From Novilysobacter selenitireducens (GTDB taxonomy: Bacteria; Pseudomonadota; Gammaproteobacteria; Xanthomonadales; Xanthomonadaceae), in the NCBI RefSeq assembly GCF_020026895.1, contig NZ_JAINZW010000002.1, positions 310,001 through 374,000 of the forward strand: a stretch of DNA of 64,000 nucleotides, given 5' to 3'. Both the position numbers and the translations under genes were made by a program. This document shows, piece by piece, positions 8,527 to 16,461 of the stretch. The notes beneath the pieces are model-generated. The model saw nothing but the letters and a program-made list of their open reading frames with translations, did not search any database and was not told the DNA's origin. Every line of letters begins with the position of its first letter. Positions within the stretch are counted from its first letter, which is position 1.

Positions 8527-10089
8527 ATGCAGCTGACATTCGACAACCGGTTCATCCGTGAGCTCCCGGGCGACCCGGAGCCGCGCAATTTCATCCGGCA
8601 GGTTGAAGGCGCGGCGTGGTCCAAGGTGTCGCCCACGCCCGTCCGTGCGCCGCGGTTGCTCGCCCATTCGAAGGAGATGGCGGATCGGCTGGGCTTCAGC
8701 GCCGACGAGGTGGCGTCGGACGCCTTCGCCGAGGTGTTCGCCGGCAACCGATTGCTACCCGGCATGGAGCCGTTCGCCAGCAACTACGGAGGCCACCAGT
8801 TCGGCCACTGGGCCGGGCAACTGGGCGATGGCCGCGCCATCAGCCTGGGCGAAGCGGTCAACGCCGAAGGCGAGCGCTGGGAGCTGCAGCTCAAGGGAGC
8901 GGGGCAGACGCCGTACTCGCGCGGCGCCGACGGGCGGGCCGTGCTGCGTTCGTCGATACGGGAATTCCTGTGCAGCGAGGCCATGCACCACCTCGGTGTC
9001 CCCACCACGCGTGCGCTGAGCCTGGTCGGCACGGGCGAAACGGTGGAACGCGACATGTTCTACGACGGCCATCCGCAGATGGAGCCGGGTGCCGTCGTCT
9101 GCCGGGTGGCGCCGTCGTTCATCCGCTTCGGCACCTTCGAACTGCCCGCGTCGCGTGGCGACACCGCGCTGCTGCGATCGCTGGTCGACTTCACCATCGA
9201 CCGCGACTTCCCGCATCTGCGCGACATGCCGGCGGGCGAGGCGCGCGACGCCTCGTGGTTCGGCGAGGTCTGCGAGCGCACCGCGCGGCTGATGGCGGAG
9301 TGGATGCGCGTGGGCTTCGTGCACGGGGTAATGAACACCGACAACCTGTCGATCCTGGGCCTGACCATCGACTACGGCCCGTACGGCTGGATTGACAACT
9401 ACGACCCCGACTGGACGCCCAACACCACCGATGCCCAGCGTCGCCGCTACCGATTCGGCCAGCAGCCGCAGGTGGCGTACTGGAACCTGGGCCGGCTGGC
9501 CGGCGCGCTCTCGCCGCTGTTCGGCGGCGTGGAGCCGCTGCAGGAGGGGCTCCAGCGGTTCGTGGAGGCGTATACGTTCGCCGAGCGCGACGCGATCGCC
9601 CGCAAGCTGGGCCTGGCGGAATGCCGCGACGGCGACGTCGCACTGATGGAGACGCTGCGCAGCCTGCTGGCGCGGGCCGAAGTCGACATGACGCTGTTCT
9701 TCCGCGGCTTGATGGACGTCGACCCGGTGTCGCCCGACCTCGCACCGATGGCGCCGGCGTTCTACGACCCCGAAAAGCGCGACGCGGATGCCGGCGCCTG
9801 CGCAGCATGGCTGGCGCAGCTCGCGGCGCGCTGGGCCGACGACCCGCTGGGCGTGGACGAACGGCGCGAGCGCATGCGCCTGGCCAACCCGCGCTATGTG
9901 CTGCGCAATTACCTGGCGCAGCAGGCGATCGACCGCGCGCATGAAGGCGACCTCGCGGGCGTGCATGAACTGCTGGACGTCATGCGTCGCCCCTATGACG
10001 ACCAGCCCGGTCGCGAGGCCTATGCGGCACGCCGTCCGGACTGGGCGCGCCAGAAGGCGGGGTGCTCGATGCTGTCGTGCAGTTCCTAG
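8527..10089 (+). CDS. selO: Protein adenylyltransferase SelO (YdiU/UPF0061 family)
   Basis: Pseudokinase-fold enzyme of 520 residues that transfers AMP from ATP to protein hydroxyl groups (AMPylation), linked to redox homeostasis in bacteria and mitochondria. The family hallmarks are present: [20 protein letters not shown] near residue 80-100, the nucleotide-binding stretch [20 protein letters not shown], the loop [20 protein letters not shown] with the catalytic Asn/Asp metal ligands, and the C-terminal [12 protein letters not shown]. The last ten residues, [10 protein letters not shown], hold two cysteines; eukaryotic SelO ends in a selenocysteine motif near the same place. Start ATG at 8527 is placed 11 bp after the GST stop; a longer in-frame extension inside the GST gene is discarded. 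Length is slightly above the E. coli protein (478). Confidence 0.95.
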   Translation: MQLTFDNRFIRELPGDPEPRNFIRQVEGAAWSKVSPTPVRAPRLLAHSKEMADRLGFSADEVASDAFAEVFAGNRLLPGMEPFASNYGGHQFGHWAGQLGDGRAISLGEAVNAEGERWELQLKGAGQTPYSRGADGRAVLRSSIREFLCSEAMHHLGVPTTRALSLVGTGETVERDMFYDGHPQMEPGAVVCRVAPSFIRFGTFELPASRGDTALLRSLVDFTIDRDFPHLRDMPAGEARDASWFGEVCERTARLMAEWMRVGFVHGVMNTDNLSILGLTIDYGPYGWIDNYDPDWTPNTTDAQRRRYRFGQQPQVAYWNLGRLAGALSPLFGGVEPLQEGLQRFVEAYTFAERDAIARKLGLAECRDGDVALMETLRSLLARAEVDMTLFFRGLMDVDPVSPDLAPMAPAFYDPEKRDADAGACAAWLAQLAARWADDPLGVDERRERMRLANPRYVLRNYLAQQAIDRAHEGDLAGVHELLDVMRRPYDDQPGREAYAARRPDWARQKAGCSMLSCSS

Positions 10090-10110
10090 GCGGAGTCCGG
10101 GCAGCGCGCT

Positions 10111-10130
10111 GCGGCCCCTACACGGGCCGC
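10111..10130. terminator. GC hairpin between selO and yafV
   Basis: GCGGCCC (10111-10117) and GGGCCGC (10124-10130) form a perfect 7-bp stem with a 6-base loop just after the selO stop and before the next promoter. There is no T-run, so an intrinsic terminator is only a possibility. Confidence 0.3.
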
Positions 10131-10141
10131 GGGGCAGGGCG

Positions 10142-10147
10142 CACAAT
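10142..10147 (+). promoter_or_regulatory. -10-like hexamer placed for a leaderless transcript
   Basis: CACAAT (4 of 6 matches to TATAAT) ends six bases before the ATG at 10154, and the bases between (CGCGGG) hold no usable Shine-Dalgarno sequence. The spacing is identical to the cases at 3353 and 39606. Confidence 0.45.
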
Positions 10148-10153
10148 CGCGGG

Positions 10154-10969
10154 ATGGATACGCCCACCCACAACCTGCGCATTTCACTGGTCCAGGGCGA
10201 GACGCTCTGGCACGACCCGGCCGGCAACCGCGAGTACTACGGTGACCTGATCGCGCCGCTGCACGACACCACCGACCTGATCCTGCTGCCGGAAACCTTC
10301 ACCAGCGGGTTCTCCAACGACGCCATCGACCAGGCTGAAACCATGGACGGCCCGACCATCGCCTGGCTGCGTGAGCAGGCCGCGAGGCTGGGTGCGGCGA
10401 TCACTGCCAGCGTGCAGGTCCGCGACGGCGGCGATGGCCGCGTGTTCAACCGCCTGGTGTTCGTCACCCCCGACGGCGCGCTGCCGCACTACGACAAGCG
10501 CCACCTGTTCCGCTACGCCCGTGAACACGAACGCTACGCGCCGGGCCGGGACCGCCTGACGGTGGAATGGAAGGGTTGGCGGATCTGCCCGATGGTCTGC
10601 TACGACCTGCGCTTCCCGGTGTTTTCGCGCAACCGATTCGATGTCGAGCGCCCGGGCGGTCTGGACTACGACCTGCTGCTGTTCGTCGCCAACTGGCCGT
10701 CGGCGCGCGCGTACGCATGGAAGACGCTGCTGCGCGCCCGGGCCATCGAGAACCTGTGCTTCGTCGCCGGCCTCAACCGGGTCGGCACCGACGGCAACGG
10801 CATCCACTATTCGGGCGACAGCGCCGTGATCGATTTCCTCGGTCATCCCACCAGCGAATGCACGGATGGCGAGGTCGTGGTGACGACGACGCTGCTGGCG
10901 TCCGAGCTGGCCGCGCACCGCGAGCGCTTCCCGGCAATGCTGGATGGCGACCGGTTCGAGCTTCGCTGA
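10154..10969 (+). CDS. Nitrilase-superfamily omega-amidase, YafV type
   Basis: Amidohydrolase of 271 residues with the complete Glu-Lys-Cys triad of the nitrilase superfamily: Glu47 in LLPETF, Lys115 in YDKRHLF and Cys149 in CPMVCYDLRFP. Length, and the stretch FVANWPSARAYAWKTLLRARAIEN, place it with YafV-type omega-amidases, which hydrolyse alpha-ketoglutaramate or ketosuccinamate, damage products of glutamine and asparagine transamination. It acts as a metabolite-repair enzyme in the cytoplasm. The start ATG at 10154 matches the family N-terminus (NLRISLVQ) and the -10-like hexamer before it. Its stop overlaps the start of the next gene (TGATG), so the two are translationally coupled. Confidence 0.9.
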   Translation: MDTPTHNLRISLVQGETLWHDPAGNREYYGDLIAPLHDTTDLILLPETFTSGFSNDAIDQAETMDGPTIAWLREQAARLGAAITASVQVRDGGDGRVFNRLVFVTPDGALPHYDKRHLFRYAREHERYAPGRDRLTVEWKGWRICPMVCYDLRFPVFSRNRFDVERPGGLDYDLLLFVANWPSARAYAWKTLLRARAIENLCFVAGLNRVGTDGNGIHYSGDSAVIDFLGHPTSECTDGEVVVTTTLLASELAAHRERFPAMLDGDRFELR

Positions 10970-11472
10970 TGGGTGGCGAAACGAGCTCCGACGTTGCAGT
11001 CGCTTCGAATGTTTTGCCTGCGGTAGAGCGCGTGGCCGGGGTCCGGCGGGATCGATTCCTGGTCGCGGGCGCCGCATGCAGCGCGGTAGCCGCGCTGCTG
11101 CACTTGGCGTGTATTGCCGCCGGTGCGCCGTTGTACCGGTTGCTCGGCGCAGGCGAGGGCATCGCCCGCATGGCCGAGGCCGGGCACTGGCATCCGACCG
11201 CGATGGCGCTGGCGATCGCCGCAGTACTGTCTATCTTCTGCCTGTACGCGCTGTCCGGTGCGGGCGTCATCCGGCGGCTGCCACTGTTGCGCACGGTGCT
11301 GTGCGGCATCACCGCCGTCTACCTGGTTCGCGGCCTCGGCTTCGTCGCATTGATGCCCTATTTCCCGGGCAACAGCCTGGCGTTCTGGCTGGTGACGTCC
11401 ACGATCTGCGTAGCCATCGGAGGGCTGCACCTGGTCGGGTTGTGGCGGCAGTGGTTGCATCTGGCCACGTAA
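10969..11472 (+). CDS. Small integral membrane protein of unknown function
   Basis: Protein of 167 residues with a short charged N-terminus and about four hydrophobic helices (near residues 30-52, 76-97, 107-127 and 133-158). It has the look of the DoxX-like or DUF-type four-helix membrane proteins (HWHPTAMALAIAAVLSIFCLYALSGAG, split here, and VRGLGFVALMPYF), but I cannot name the family. The start ATG at 10969 shares its A with the stop codon of the amidase gene; the first 30 residues are polar and cytoplasmic. Coupling to a metabolite-repair enzyme does not reveal its role. Transcription ends at the hairpin at 11517. Confidence 0.75.
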   Translation: MGGETSSDVAVASNVLPAVERVAGVRRDRFLVAGAACSAVAALLHLACIAAGAPLYRLLGAGEGIARMAEAGHWHPTAMALAIAAVLSIFCLYALSGAGVIRRLPLLRTVLCGITAVYLVRGLGFVALMPYFPGNSLAFWLVTSTICVAIGGLHLVGLWRQWLHLAT

Positions 11473-11516
11473 GTATCCCGGCGGGAGATCCGCTGACGTA
11501 CGTTGCTCCACATAAG

Positions 11517-11543
11517 AACAAGGGCGCCGAAGCGCCCTTGTTT
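11517..11543. terminator. Bidirectional intrinsic terminator
   Basis: An 11-bp perfect stem (AACAAGGGCGC, 11517-11527, with GCGCCCTTGTT, 11532-11542) closes a CGAA tetraloop. It lies between the convergent membrane-protein gene and rluB, with T-rich bases on both strands (TGTTT on plus, TGTTCTT on minus), so it can serve both. Confidence 0.8.
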
Positions 11544-11559
11544 CAATGTGATCTGACGA

Positions 11560-13140
11560 TCAGCCGCGCGGACCGCCGCGGCCACCGCTACCGGGTCGAC
11601 CGCCACCACGCGGACCGCCCGGACGCGGACCGCCGGGGCGGGGACCGCCGGGCTTGCCGCCCGGCTTTCCACCCGGCTTTCCACCCGGCTTGCCGCCAGG
11701 ACGCCCACCGGGCTTGGCCGTGCGCGGACGATCCCCGTAGGGGTTGAAGCCACCCGGATTGGCGTGGTCGGACGGGAAGCTCGGCGCGTTGCCGGGATGC
11801 CCGTAGGGCTTGGCCGAGCGCTGCGGCTTGCCGGCGCCACCGCCACCCGGGCCACGGCGCTCGCCGCTGAATCCGCCGTAGGGGTTGGGGCCTGCACCGC
11901 CGCCACCGGCGCGCGGCTTCTTGCCGTAGGGCTTCTTCGGGCCGCGACCGTCGGCATTGCGATGGCCGGACGGGCCGGTGTCGACACCCTCGGGCACGTA
12001 CCAGGTGCGGAAAGCGGCCGGGTTGCCGTCGGGCAGGGCGCGCGGGTTCTTGTCCTTGCGCTGCTTGAACGGCTTCTGCGACTGCTTGGCCGCCGCTTCA
12101 CCGCTGACCGTCAGGCCGCCGTGCTTGCGCGGGGCGCCACGACCACGGCCACGGTCCTCGCGGACGTTGTCGAAGCGACGCAGTTCGCGGCCTTCGTCGG
12201 CGGTGTTGTGGCCGCCCACGTAACCCTGCGGGCGCTGCTCGCCGCTCAGGTTGATGGTGGACTTGGCTGCCTTGCGCTGGCCGATGACCGGCTGGAGCGT
12301 CAGCGCGGACGGGGTGCCGTCCTCAAGGCCCAGTTCCTTGCGGAGCGCCTCGACCTTGTCGAGCGCCAGCTCCTGCGACTGGCCGCGCAGCAGTTCGCGC
12401 GGCAGCGAGACCTTGCCGTAACGGATGCGCTTCAGCCGGCTGACCTGGCAGCCCTGCGACTCCCACAGGCGGCGCACTTCGCGGTTGCGGCCTTCCTTGA
12501 CGACGACGCGGAACCAGTCGTGCGAGTCGGTACCGCCGATCCGCTCGATCTCGTCGAACTTCGCCGGGCCGTCTTCCAGCGCGACGCCGCGCTGCAGCCG
12601 GTCGGGGATGTTGTCCGGCACGCGGTCCTGGCCTTCGGGCGCGCGCACGCGGCAGACGTACTCGCGCTCGACCTCGAAGGACGGGTGCATCAGCGCGTTG
12701 GCCAGCTCGCCGTCGGTGGTGAGCAGCAGCAGGCCCGTGGTGTTGATGTCGAGGCGGCCGATCGCGATCCAGCGCGCGCCCTTCAGCGCGGGCAGCGCCT
12801 CGAAGATCGTCGGGCGGCCCTCGGGGTCGTCGCGCGTGGTCACTTCGCCTTCGGGCTTGTTGTACATCAGCACGCGCGAGGGCTCGCTGAGCGCGCTGGC
12901 GACGAACTGGCGCCCGTCCAGCTCGATGCGGTCGCCGCCCTTGACGCTCTGGCCGGTCTGCGCGACCTCGCCGTTGACCTTGACCAGGCCGTCGGCGATG
13001 CGCTGCTCGAGCGCGCGGCGCGAACCCAGCCCGGCCTGCGCCAAGACCTTGTGGAGGCGTTCCTCGAGCCGCGGTGCGGCGTCGGAGGCGGTATCGGAGC
13101 CGCGCTTGAGCGACAGCGTGCGGCGGTTTTCTTCAGTCAT
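11560..13140 (-). CDS. rluB: 23S rRNA pseudouridine(2605) synthase RluB with long low-complexity tail
   Basis: Protein of 526 residues. An S4 RNA-binding domain covers about residues 23-75 (RLHKVLAQAGLGSRRALEQR), followed by the RsuA-type catalytic domain with GRLDINTTGLLLLT and the catalytic Asp131, plus KEGRNREVRRLWE, typical of the RluB/RluE/RluF group. The enzyme part ends near residue 290. The remaining 235 residues are disordered and basic, rich in Gly, Pro, Arg and Lys, with GGKP repeats; E. coli RluB is only about 290 residues. The ATG at 13138-13140 overlaps the scpB stop by 8 bp; a longer in-frame extension inside scpB is discarded. Coupling of scpB with rluB is common in gammaproteobacteria and Firmicutes. 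Confidence 0.95.
   Translation of the reverse strand: MTEENRRTLSLKRGSDTASDAAPRLEERLHKVLAQAGLGSRRALEQRIADGLVKVNGEVAQTGQSVKGGDRIELDGRQFVASALSEPSRVLMYNKPEGEVTTRDDPEGRPTIFEALPALKGARWIAIGRLDINTTGLLLLTTDGELANALMHPSFEVEREYVCRVRAPEGQDRVPDNIPDRLQRGVALEDGPAKFDEIERIGGTDSHDWFRVVVKEGRNREVRRLWESQGCQVSRLKRIRYGKVSLPRELLRGQSQELALDKVEALRKELGLEDGTPSALTLQPVIGQRKAAKSTINLSGEQRPQGYVGGHNTADEGRELRRFDNVREDRGRGRGAPRKHGGLTVSGEAAAKQSQKPFKQRKDKNPRALPDGNPAAFRTWYVPEGVDTGPSGHRNADGRGPKKPYGKKPRAGGGGAGPNPYGGFSGERRGPGGGGAGKPQRSAKPYGHPGNAPSFPSDHANPGGFNPYGDRPRTAKPGGRPGGKPGGKPGGKPGGKPGGPRPGGPRPGGPRGGGRPGSGGRGGPRG
11648..11707. repeat. 12-bp coding tandem repeat in the rluB tail
   Basis: Four to five 12-bp units of the form CCCGGCTTTCCA lie head to tail and encode a GGKP repeat near the RluB C-terminus. 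The two central units are identical at the nucleotide level, so the tract can change length by slippage or unequal exchange. Confidence 0.85.
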
Positions 13141-14065
13141 TTCTCTGGTGCTCCGGCGAGGCCAGGGCGGCCTCGTCCATTTCGGTTTCGGTGGTGCCGA
13201 CGGCGCGGCTTTCGTCGCGTGCGTCGTGGTGGGTGCCGTCATCGCCCGGGGCGACGTCGGTCGATTCGGTGTTGTCGTTGGCCGCGGTGTCGGCCTGAGC
13301 CGTGGCGGCATCCTCGTCCTGCGCATCCGCTGCGGGCGCATCCGATGCAGCCGATTCCGGTGCGGCATCGGCGGGCGCCTCGGCGTCATCGCCGGACGCA
13401 GCCTCGCGGGAGGCCTCATCCGCATCGGCACCGTCGTCACTGGCGCCATCAGCCCCGGCGGCGGATGTCGCCACGCCACCGGCATCGATCACCTTGGGCG
13501 CGGGCTCGCCGTCGAACTGGAACTGCGGCTCCAGCTCGCCGATTTCCTTGAGCTCCGACAGCGGCGGCAGCTCGTCCAGGCGCTTGAGGCCGAAATAGTC
13601 CAGGAAGGCCTTGGTCGTGCCGAACAGCGCCGGCTTGCCCGGCACATCGCGGTGCCCGACGACGCGGATCCACTCGCGTTCTTCCAGCGCCTTGATGATG
13701 TTGCTGCTGACCGCCACGCCGCGGACCTGTTCGATCTCGCCGCGCGTGATCGGCTGGCGGTAGGCGATCAACGCCAGCGTCTCGAGCGTGGCGCGGGTGT
13801 AGCGGGTCTGGCGCTCGGTCCACAGGCGCGCCACCCAGGGGTGCACGTCCGGCTTGACCTGGTAGCGGAAGCCCGACGCCAGTTCGACCAGTTCGACGCC
13901 GCGTTCGGCGCAGGCCTCCTGCAGGGATTCCAGCGCCTGTTCGACCGAGCCGGAGGGGGCCGGCGCGTCCTCGGGAAACAGGCCGTGCAGTTGCGCCAGC
14001 GTCAGCGGCTGGCTGGCAGCCAGCAACGAGGCTTCGACAATTCGGGTGATGAGGGATTGGTCCAT
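13133..14065 (-). CDS. scpB: Segregation and condensation protein B with acidic tail
   Basis: Protein of 310 residues. Residues 1-185 are the ScpB winged-helix core (MDQSLITRIVEASLLAASQ, then TRATLETLALIAYRQPITRGEIE and RVVGHRDVPGKPALFGTTKAFLDYFGL). ScpB dimers bind the ScpA kleisin and regulate the SMC ATPase in chromosome condensation. The last 110 residues are an Ala/Asp/Glu-rich disordered tail not found in short ScpB proteins. The start ATG at 14065 follows a region carrying REP-type repeats that separates it from scpA; the stop overlaps the rluB start by 8 bp. smc itself lies 17 kb away at 31556. Confidence 0.95.
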   Translation of the reverse strand: MDQSLITRIVEASLLAASQPLTLAQLHGLFPEDAPAPSGSVEQALESLQEACAERGVELVELASGFRYQVKPDVHPWVARLWTERQTRYTRATLETLALIAYRQPITRGEIEQVRGVAVSSNIIKALEEREWIRVVGHRDVPGKPALFGTTKAFLDYFGLKRLDELPPLSELKEIGELEPQFQFDGEPAPKVIDAGGVATSAAGADGASDDGADADEASREAASGDDAEAPADAAPESAASDAPAADAQDEDAATAQADTAANDNTESTDVAPGDDGTHHDARDESRAVGTTETEMDEAALASPEHQRND

Positions 14066-14100
14066 TGTTCCTGGATGCTGTTGCGTTGTCTTTGCTTGCT

Positions 14101-14213
14101 GTTCCCGCGAAGGCGAGAGTCGAGTGCCTTGCGCGCGTGATGTCGATGCGGGGCTGCGGCTTCTGCAGCCTGAAAGCGGAAGTCACTGGGTTCCCGCCTT
14201 CGCGGGAATGACG
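14101..14213. repeat. REP-type palindromes of the CCCGCGAA family (inverted pair)
   Basis: A clean copy at 14187-14213 reads, on the minus strand, CGTCATTCCCGCGAAGGCGG followed by GAACCCA. A decayed opposite copy begins at 14101 (GTTCCCGCGAAGGCGAGA). They bracket about 70 bp of otherwise featureless DNA between scpA and scpB. The layout CGTC, then a CCC-GCGAA-GGG palindrome, then CCCA is shared with the palindromes around the GIY-YIG gene at 47 kb. Confidence 0.8.
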
Positions 14214-14270
14214 GCGCGGGAGAAACGAGTACTCCTGCGGTCGCAGTGATGCCGTGCCAGTACCTCGACT

Positions 14271-15227
14271 TCAGACCCCGTCGTCGTTCGCCGCCTCGTC
14301 GAACTCGCTGCTCAGCTCGATCTGCGCTGTGTCCTCGCCAACGGCGAGTGACTTCACGTAGATCGGTGCCAGCGGCGCGTCCTGCACGATCTCCACCAGC
14401 TGCTCCTTGGCCAGCGTCAGCAGGCCCAGGAACGTCACCACCACCCCCAACTTGCCTTCCTCGGCGGTGAACAGCGATTCGAAGCGGTGGAATGCGCCGT
14501 CGTGCAGGCGCTCCAGCAACTCACCCATGCGCTGGCGCACGCTGAGGGCGTCGCGCTTGATGGCGTGCTGCGTGTAAAGCTCGGCGCGCTTGAACACCTC
14601 GTGCAGCGCCAGCAGCATTTCGCGCAGTTCCACCGGCGGGGGCAGGCGGACCTCCGCGCGGTCCGGTACGAACGCCGCCGCCGGTGCCGTGTCGCGGTCC
14701 TGGCGGGGCAGGGTGTCGAGGTCCTCGGCCGCCTTCTTGAAGCGCTCGTATTCCTGCAGCCGTCGCACCAGTTCCGCGCGCGGGTCGTCTTCCTCGCCCT
14801 CTTCGGTCGGCTGCCGCGGCAGCAGCATCCGAGATTTGATCTCGGCCAGCATCGCGGCCATGACCAGGTATTCGGCGGCCAGCTCGAAGCGCATCTCGTG
14901 CATGGCCTGGATGTAGTTGACGTACTGCCGGGTGATGTCGGCGACGGGGATGTCCAGGATGTCCAGGTTCTGCCGGCGGATCAGGTACAGCAGCAGGTCC
15001 AGCGGGCCTTCGAACGCGTCGAGGATGACTTCGAGCGCGTCCGGCGGGATGTACAGGTCCTGCGGGATCTGCAACAGCGGCTGCCCGTGCACCATCGCCA
15101 GCGGCATTTCCTGCTGCTGCGGCCGGGTCTGCACCGGATGGTGGTCGCCGGCGGACGGATTGTCCCCAGCCTCGTCAGGGCCGGTCGCGGCGGGCGCGCC
15201 AGGGTTGGGCGCACTAGGGTCGATCAT
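14271..15227 (-). CDS. scpA: Segregation and condensation protein A (kleisin)
   Basis: Kleisin subunit of 318 residues that bridges the SMC head domains and binds ScpB. After a 50-residue Pro/Gly/Gln-rich leader comes the conserved N-terminal domain (FEGPLDLLLYLIRRQNLDIL, then IPVADITRQYVNYI and AAEYLVMAAMLAEIKSRMLL) and, at the end, the winged helix that contacts the SMC cap (FTAEEGKLGVVVTFLGLLTLAKE, split). The start ATG is at 15225-15227. Together with scpB and rluB it forms the usual minus-strand cluster, although about 200 bp with repeats separate it from scpB. Confidence 0.95.
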   Translation of the reverse strand: MIDPSAPNPGAPAATGPDEAGDNPSAGDHHPVQTRPQQQEMPLAMVHGQPLLQIPQDLYIPPDALEVILDAFEGPLDLLLYLIRRQNLDILDIPVADITRQYVNYIQAMHEMRFELAAEYLVMAAMLAEIKSRMLLPRQPTEEGEEDDPRAELVRRLQEYERFKKAAEDLDTLPRQDRDTAPAAAFVPDRAEVRLPPPVELREMLLALHEVFKRAELYTQHAIKRDALSVRQRMGELLERLHDGAFHRFESLFTAEEGKLGVVVTFLGLLTLAKEQLVEIVQDAPLAPIYVKSLAVGEDTAQIELSSEFDEAANDDGV

Positions 15228-15689
15228 GCGAGTCGATCATGCGTGGCCGGCCCCCTCCGGGCCGTAGTCACTGCGTAGGCGGATGCCTGCGGGCCCATCG
15301 GTCGGACGGGCCCACGGATGCCGGCGACCGTGGTCGGCCGGCTCGGTGCAACGGACAGCAAAGGTCGGTGCGTGGCGTCCGGAACGGCCTGGAATGCGCG
15401 GCGCGTCTGGCGCGTCGGGCGGGAACCGGGAGGTTGCGGGCGCGGGCCGGTGGATCTGCAGGGGCCGACCACGTGTCAGGTGGCGGTGGACCGGTAGGCG
15501 GTGTGGGGGACCTGCCTGCGACGGGCCTGGCTGCATCCGGCGTCGTGCAATTGCGCGCTAGGGTACGGGCTCGCCCCAGCGCTGTCCAGCCCGCCGCCGC
15601 CATGCCTGGCGCGGCGTTCATCGCATTGCGGCGCGTAGAATCCCCGGCTTCGCCCGAACCGGGCAGGACGCATCCGGGGAGTCGACAGC
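15228..15689. other. 462-bp intergenic stretch without a recognised gene
   Basis: The divergent gap between scpA and yciI. Several GC-rich open frames cross it on both strands, but their translations are Arg/Pro/Gly-rich with no domain, no hydrophobic pattern and no plausible start. I looked for the membrane protein YciB, which often precedes yciI, and did not find it. A TAGAAT hexamer at 15636-15641 is a possible -10 element for yciI-bolA. Confidence 0.6.
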
Positions 15690-15989
15690 ATGTGGTACGC
15701 GATCGAGGGTTTCGACGGCAGCAACGGCCTGGCCGGACGCGCCACCGCGCGGACCGCGCACCTGGCGCGCCTTGTCGAGCTGCGCGATGCCGGCCGCTTG
15801 CTGCTCGCCGGCCCATGCCCGGCGATCGACGCCGAGGACCCGGGCCCGGCCGGCTTCAGCGGCAGCCTGGTGGTCGCGCAGTTCGACTCGCTGCAGGACG
15901 CGCGGGCCTGGGCCGATGCCGACCCCTACGTCGATGCGGGCGTGTACGAACGCGTCGAGGTGCGCCCGTTCAAGCCGGTGCTGCCATGA
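15690..15989 (+). CDS. yciI: YciI family protein
   Basis: Protein of 99 residues of the YciI fold (a ferredoxin-like alpha+beta barrel), with the family pattern MWYAIEG at the start, [22 protein letters not shown] in the middle and [23 protein letters not shown] near the end. YciI-like proteins keep a His-Asp pair in a putative active site (here His29 and an Asp in ADADPY), yet the natural reaction is unknown apart from dehalogenase-like relatives. The ATG at 15690 is preceded by GGGGAG at a suitable distance. The stop overlaps the bolA start as ATGA, so the two are coupled, an order common in Xanthomonadaceae. Confidence 0.92.
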   Translation: MWYAIEGFDGSNGLAGRATARTAHLARLVELRDAGRLLLAGPCPAIDAEDPGPAGFSGSLVVAQFDSLQDARAWADADPYVDAGVYERVEVRPFKPVLP

Positions 15990-16297
15990 GCGACGTGCCG
16001 GCCGGCCCGCTTCCACGCGAGCAGCGCGTCGCTGCCATCCGCGACGCCATCGAGTCCGCACTGCAGCCGCAGTCGCTGGACGTACAGGACGAGAGCCACC
16101 TGCACGCCGGCCACGCCGGCGCCCGCGACGGCCGGGGCCACTTCCGGGTCACGGTGGTGAGCACGGTGTTCGAAGGACTCGCGTCGCTGGCGCGGCATCG
16201 CGCGGTGTATGCCGCGGTGGGCCGCCTGATGGAGACGGACATCCACGCACTGTCGATCGATGCACGCACGCCGGGGGAATCCGCGGATGCGGGTTGA
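15986..16297 (+). CDS. bolA: BolA family transcription/iron-sulfur regulator
   Basis: Protein of 103 residues with the BolA class II KH-like fold: [26 protein letters not shown], then the loop [22 protein letters not shown] with the conserved histidine and the F-x-V motif, then [24 protein letters not shown]. BolA proteins pair with monothiol glutaredoxins to handle [2Fe-2S] clusters and also influence cell-shape and stress gene expression. The start ATG at 15986 overlaps the yciI stop (ATGA). Slightly longer than minimal BolA proteins because of a short C-terminal extension (PGESADAG). Confidence 0.93.
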   Translation: MSDVPAGPLPREQRVAAIRDAIESALQPQSLDVQDESHLHAGHAGARDGRGHFRVTVVSTVFEGLASLARHRAVYAAVGRLMETDIHALSIDARTPGESADAG

Positions 16298-16407
16298 AGT
16301 GCCCGCAATGGCGCATCGCAGCAATCGCGCGGTGGCGTGAAACGCAGCAACAATGGGCCTTCGAAGGCCTCGGCAGCCGCACATTGCAGCGGCTTTACAG
16401 GGTTGTT

Positions 16408-16421
16408 TGAAAACGATTACA
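16408..16421. promoter_or_regulatory. LacI-family operator-like palindrome upstream of the regulator
   Basis: TGAAAACGATTACA, an imperfect 14-bp palindrome with the central CG of LacI-family sites, lies 41 bp before the regulator's GTG. It resembles the sites at 17515 and 30136, which suggests autoregulation. Confidence 0.6.
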
Positions 16422-16461
16422 TTCGGCCCGGCACGCGAACCGCGGAGGGGCGGTCGACTAC

